From: an uncultured Myxococcales bacterium
GTDB taxonomy: Bacteria; Myxococcota_A; Bradymonadia; UBA7976; VGTA01
Assembly (NCBI GenBank): GCA_937146725.1
Contig: CAKZRU010000104.1
Span: 1 to 64,000, forward strand
Reading direction: 5' to 3'
Length of the DNA stretch: 64,000 bases
In this document: one piece after another, positions 62,030 through 64,000 of the stretch
Numbering within the stretch: the first letter of the stretch is position 1
Layout of the letters: every line of letters starts with the position of its first letter
Translations under genes and position numbers: made by a program
Notes under the pieces: generated by a model
Told to the model about the DNA's origin: nothing
What the model saw: the letters and a program-made list of their open reading frames with translations, nothing else
Database searches by the model: none

Positions 62030-62940
62030 GCCAACAAGGAACAATCGTAATGGAAGGTACCTTTGATGAGTATAACCTTCAAGAACTCCTAGAAGTGACT
62101 AGTCTCTGTCGTCAACTGATCCAAGTTACGCTGTTTAATGCGACAATCCCGCAAGGTTTAATTTTAATGAAGGCGGGTAAGGTACTCGATGTTAAATTAG
62201 GTAATGGTGAAAAAGGTTTACTTGCCTTTGCTCGCTTACTGAATCATACCTTTGAAGCTTTCAAAGTTCTCAAATTCAAAAGCAAAGGTCTTAATCTGCC
62301 TAATCCGATTGGTAGTTTAATTGATCTATTAGATCCAACGCCCTCTGATACCGTACGCTTTTCTTTACCCAAAGAAGGGTTTTCTAGTGATATTCAAGAG
62401 GAAGAAGAACTGGCAGAGCTAGATTTGGTAGAAACGCTTAACACTAAAGCGCCTGTATCTAAAGCTGAAGATGATAAGCAGAACACTGTAGAGGCCAACT
62501 TAGCCCCGCCTAAAAAGATCACAAATGACCATTCTGAAAAGATTGAGCAATCGAGTCAAAAAGTGGCAAAATCACCAATGACTAAGGGCCCCGTTAGTCA
62601 TAACTTTGGTACAAATCCTTTTAAGCCTGTCAAGCCTTTAAGTTCACCGGCTTCTAAACCATTATTTCCTGAAAAAAGTTTAACGCCTCAGTCCCAAGAT
62701 ACCTCTATAATGGGTCCAAACCCTTTGTCAGAGGAAGTGCATAAAGTCGTTTTAGAGTCACATCAGGAGATCTCTAGTTTGGGGCAAACTCTTCAAGTCA
62801 TTCAACAAGAGTTTGAGACTTTACAAAGGGACATTCAACAAATCCAAGTGATTCATTCAGGTATTAAGCAATTACACCACCAGCAAGAAGGCTATCAGCA
62901 AATTAATCATACTCTACCTCAAATATACACAGCAAAGTAG
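62026..62940 (+). CDS. DUF4388 protein, frame ends early
   Basis: Residues 1-85 match DUF4388/PATAN-type domains (MEGTFDEYNLQELLEV, GLILMKAGKVLDVKLG, GLLAFARLLNHTFEAF), common in delta-proteobacterial signalling. A disordered Ser/Pro/Lys-rich linker (110-235) and a coiled coil (236-300) follow. The frame stops at TAG 62938, but the coiled coil clearly continues in another frame just downstream, so the gene is probably frameshifted near 62882-62938. AAGGGG lies before ATG 62026, which overlaps the globin stop. Likely partner of the kinase gene downstream. Confidence 0.8.
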   Translation: MSQQGTIVMEGTFDEYNLQELLEVTSLCRQLIQVTLFNATIPQGLILMKAGKVLDVKLGNGEKGLLAFARLLNHTFEAFKVLKFKSKGLNLPNPIGSLIDLLDPTPSDTVRFSLPKEGFSSDIQEEEELAELDLVETLNTKAPVSKAEDDKQNTVEANLAPPKKITNDHSEKIEQSSQKVAKSPMTKGPVSHNFGTNPFKPVKPLSSPASKPLFPEKSLTPQSQDTSIMGPNPLSEEVHKVVLESHQEISSLGQTLQVIQQEFETLQRDIQQIQVIHSGIKQLHHQQEGYQQINHTLPQIYTAK

Positions 62941-63268
62941 TCAACATCAGCAACAGGCTTTTCAACAGATTCTACAACACGGCCATCAAGTTGATCAAAG
63001 TTTAGATAAACTAAAAAGTGATCTTGCTCAAATTCATGTAAATATTAATCAATTACTCAGCCAAGACCAAAATCAGCCTAATGCAATGTCACAAGTTCCT
63101 TTGCAGGCGTCAACTCCAATGCTTGATCACCAAGTGATTATGGAATTGGTTAAGGGCTGTGAAGAAAAACGTTTTGGTCACATTACTCCCATGATGATTG
63201 TCAGTTTATTTATCCAAATCCTATCTTTAGCAGTGATTATTGTTGTTGCTGTAAAACAGTTTCTCTAA
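62941..63268 (+). pseudogene. Displaced 3' part of the DUF4388 gene, with membrane anchor
   Basis: In the frame of ATG 63086, but open from upstream of 62938, the DNA reads QQSSQHQQQAFQQILQHGHQ, then DQSLDKLKSDLAQI, continuing the Gln-rich coiled coil of the preceding gene. It ends with one membrane helix (MMIVSLFIQILSLAVIIVVAV) and QFL. It could be expressed as a separate 60-residue anchor protein from ATG 63086, but the coil read through upstream makes a frame break the better explanation. Confidence 0.72.
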
Positions 63269-63319
63269 TTTACATCGCTTAGCTCAAGATGATTCGTTCC
63301 TAGTCATAGATCAATTAAT

Positions 63320-64000
63320 ATGTCAGATCGATATACATATAATTTACCAGAAATCGAAGGGTATCTTCTCCAAAAAGAAATCGGACGAGGTGGAGTTGGC
63401 GTTGTTTATTCAGCTCAAGACCTAGAAACGGATGATCTCGTAGCGATTAAGGTCATGAAAGTTAAAGAAATAAGCTCATCCGATGGCTCATCACCCTCAT
63501 ATCCATCAAGCTCAGGCCCAAATCATACAGCAAGCAATGCAAACTCATTAAACTCAATGTCTGCAAGTAGTATTGGTGCGCAAAGACTTTTTCAAGAGCT
63601 GATTGCTGCTACAAGGATCCAGCATCGAAATGTTGTTCAAATAACAGATTTTGGTGTAGCTGATAATGATGACCTTTATATTGTTATGGAGTTTCTACAT
63701 GGCCATGACATGTCTTATCATTTAAAACATAATGGAGCCTTGTCTGCTCGGCAAACCGTTGCGCTTTTCAAAGAGATGCTATCGGCTTTATCCGTTGCTC
63801 ATGAACAAAACTTAGTACATCAAGATCTAAAACCATCTAACTTGTTTTTGGCTGAAGAACATGGAGAACTGCGTTTGGTGGTGACTGATTTTGGGATTGC
63901 CCGTAGAATTAAACAAAATCATACTTCAGATGAGTTAATGGGCAGTTTACCATACATGGCACCTGAATATTTAAAGCATCGAGTGATCCATACAAGTGGT
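63320..64000 (+). CDS. Eukaryotic-like Ser/Thr protein kinase, cut by window end
   Basis: Open from ATG 63320 to the right edge (227 codons). Protein kinase motifs are in order: glycine loop IGRGGVGVVY (21-30), catalytic Lys in VAIKVM (K44), a Ser/Asn-rich insertion (about 50-85), helix C RLFQELIAA, HQDLKPSN (167-174; D169 catalytic), TDFGIAR (D190) and MAPEY (APE 214-216). The usual HRD is HQD, so it is a non-RD kinase. The C-lobe and any sensor part lie outside the window. It follows the DUF4388 gene and may form a signalling unit with it and the globin. No clear Shine-Dalgarno sequence. Confidence 0.9.
   Translation, partial: MSDRYTYNLPEIEGYLLQKEIGRGGVGVVYSAQDLETDDLVAIKVMKVKEISSSDGSSPSYPSSSGPNHTASNANSLNSMSASSIGAQRLFQELIAATRIQHRNVVQITDFGVADNDDLYIVMEFLHGHDMSYHLKHNGALSARQTVALFKEMLSALSVAHEQNLVHQDLKPSNLFLAEEHGELRLVVTDFGIARRIKQNHTSDELMGSLPYMAPEYLKHRVIHTSG

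Overview
The window reads as AT-rich chromosomal DNA of a Gram-negative bacterium with an outer membrane. It encodes LpxB, a LolC/E-type permease, ExbB-ExbD-TonB with a TonB-dependent receptor, a FadL-type porin and many signal-peptidase-II lipoproteins. MopE-type Asp-rich repeat proteins, a DUF4388 protein, a eukaryotic-like Ser/Thr kinase and many large secreted proteins of unknown role suggest the Myxococcota/former Deltaproteobacteria side of the tree (Bradymonadales-like is a guess). No tRNA, rRNA, CRISPR array, transposase, integrase or phage gene was seen.

Layout. 1-6122: two tandem paralogous secreted zinc metalloproteases, the first cut by the window edge. 6205-15436: recN, a UPF0462/C4orf33-like gene coupled to an anchored unknown, sixA, a large lipoprotein, a cellulose-synthase-like glycosyltransferase and a YchJ protein. 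15498-22177: a lipoprotein, alpha-glucan phosphorylase, a methyltransferase-like protein, and a minus-strand group with a small barrel, a YIGPG-type mini membrane protein and an arylsulfotransferase-like propeller. 22461-28021: sucA-sucB-lpd, the complete 2-oxoglutarate dehydrogenase complex, with a perfect palindrome upstream. 28119-32652: an outer-membrane barrel, lpxB and a GT2 glycosyltransferase.

32701-44613, all minus: DUF1244 protein, TPR lipoprotein, a 1054-residue coiled-coil/beta-helix protein, an MBL hydrolase, then the exbB-exbD-tonB-receptor-lipoprotein operon, whose receptor carries its own N-terminal TonB-C-like domain. 44966-53657, also minus: a MopE-repeat/FGE-fold lipoprotein, a VTT-like membrane protein, a lipoprotein-FadL-cyclophilin operon, folD and a Lol permease.

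53870-64000: secreted nuclease, a long MopE/PPC/P-domain lipoprotein, a membrane-anchored coiled coil, a PEGA-like protein with a histone-like Lys tail (minus), a cytochrome c/copper monooxygenase fusion, and a module of globin, DUF4388 protein and Ser/Thr kinase. In that module the globin and DUF4388 reading frames are broken at three places, while the rest of the window looks intact; this is the region most worth rechecking.

Short perfect tandem repeats (12-15 bp units, plus a 39-bp unit) recur both inside genes and between them. Functions are inferred from motifs read by eye; no database search was run.
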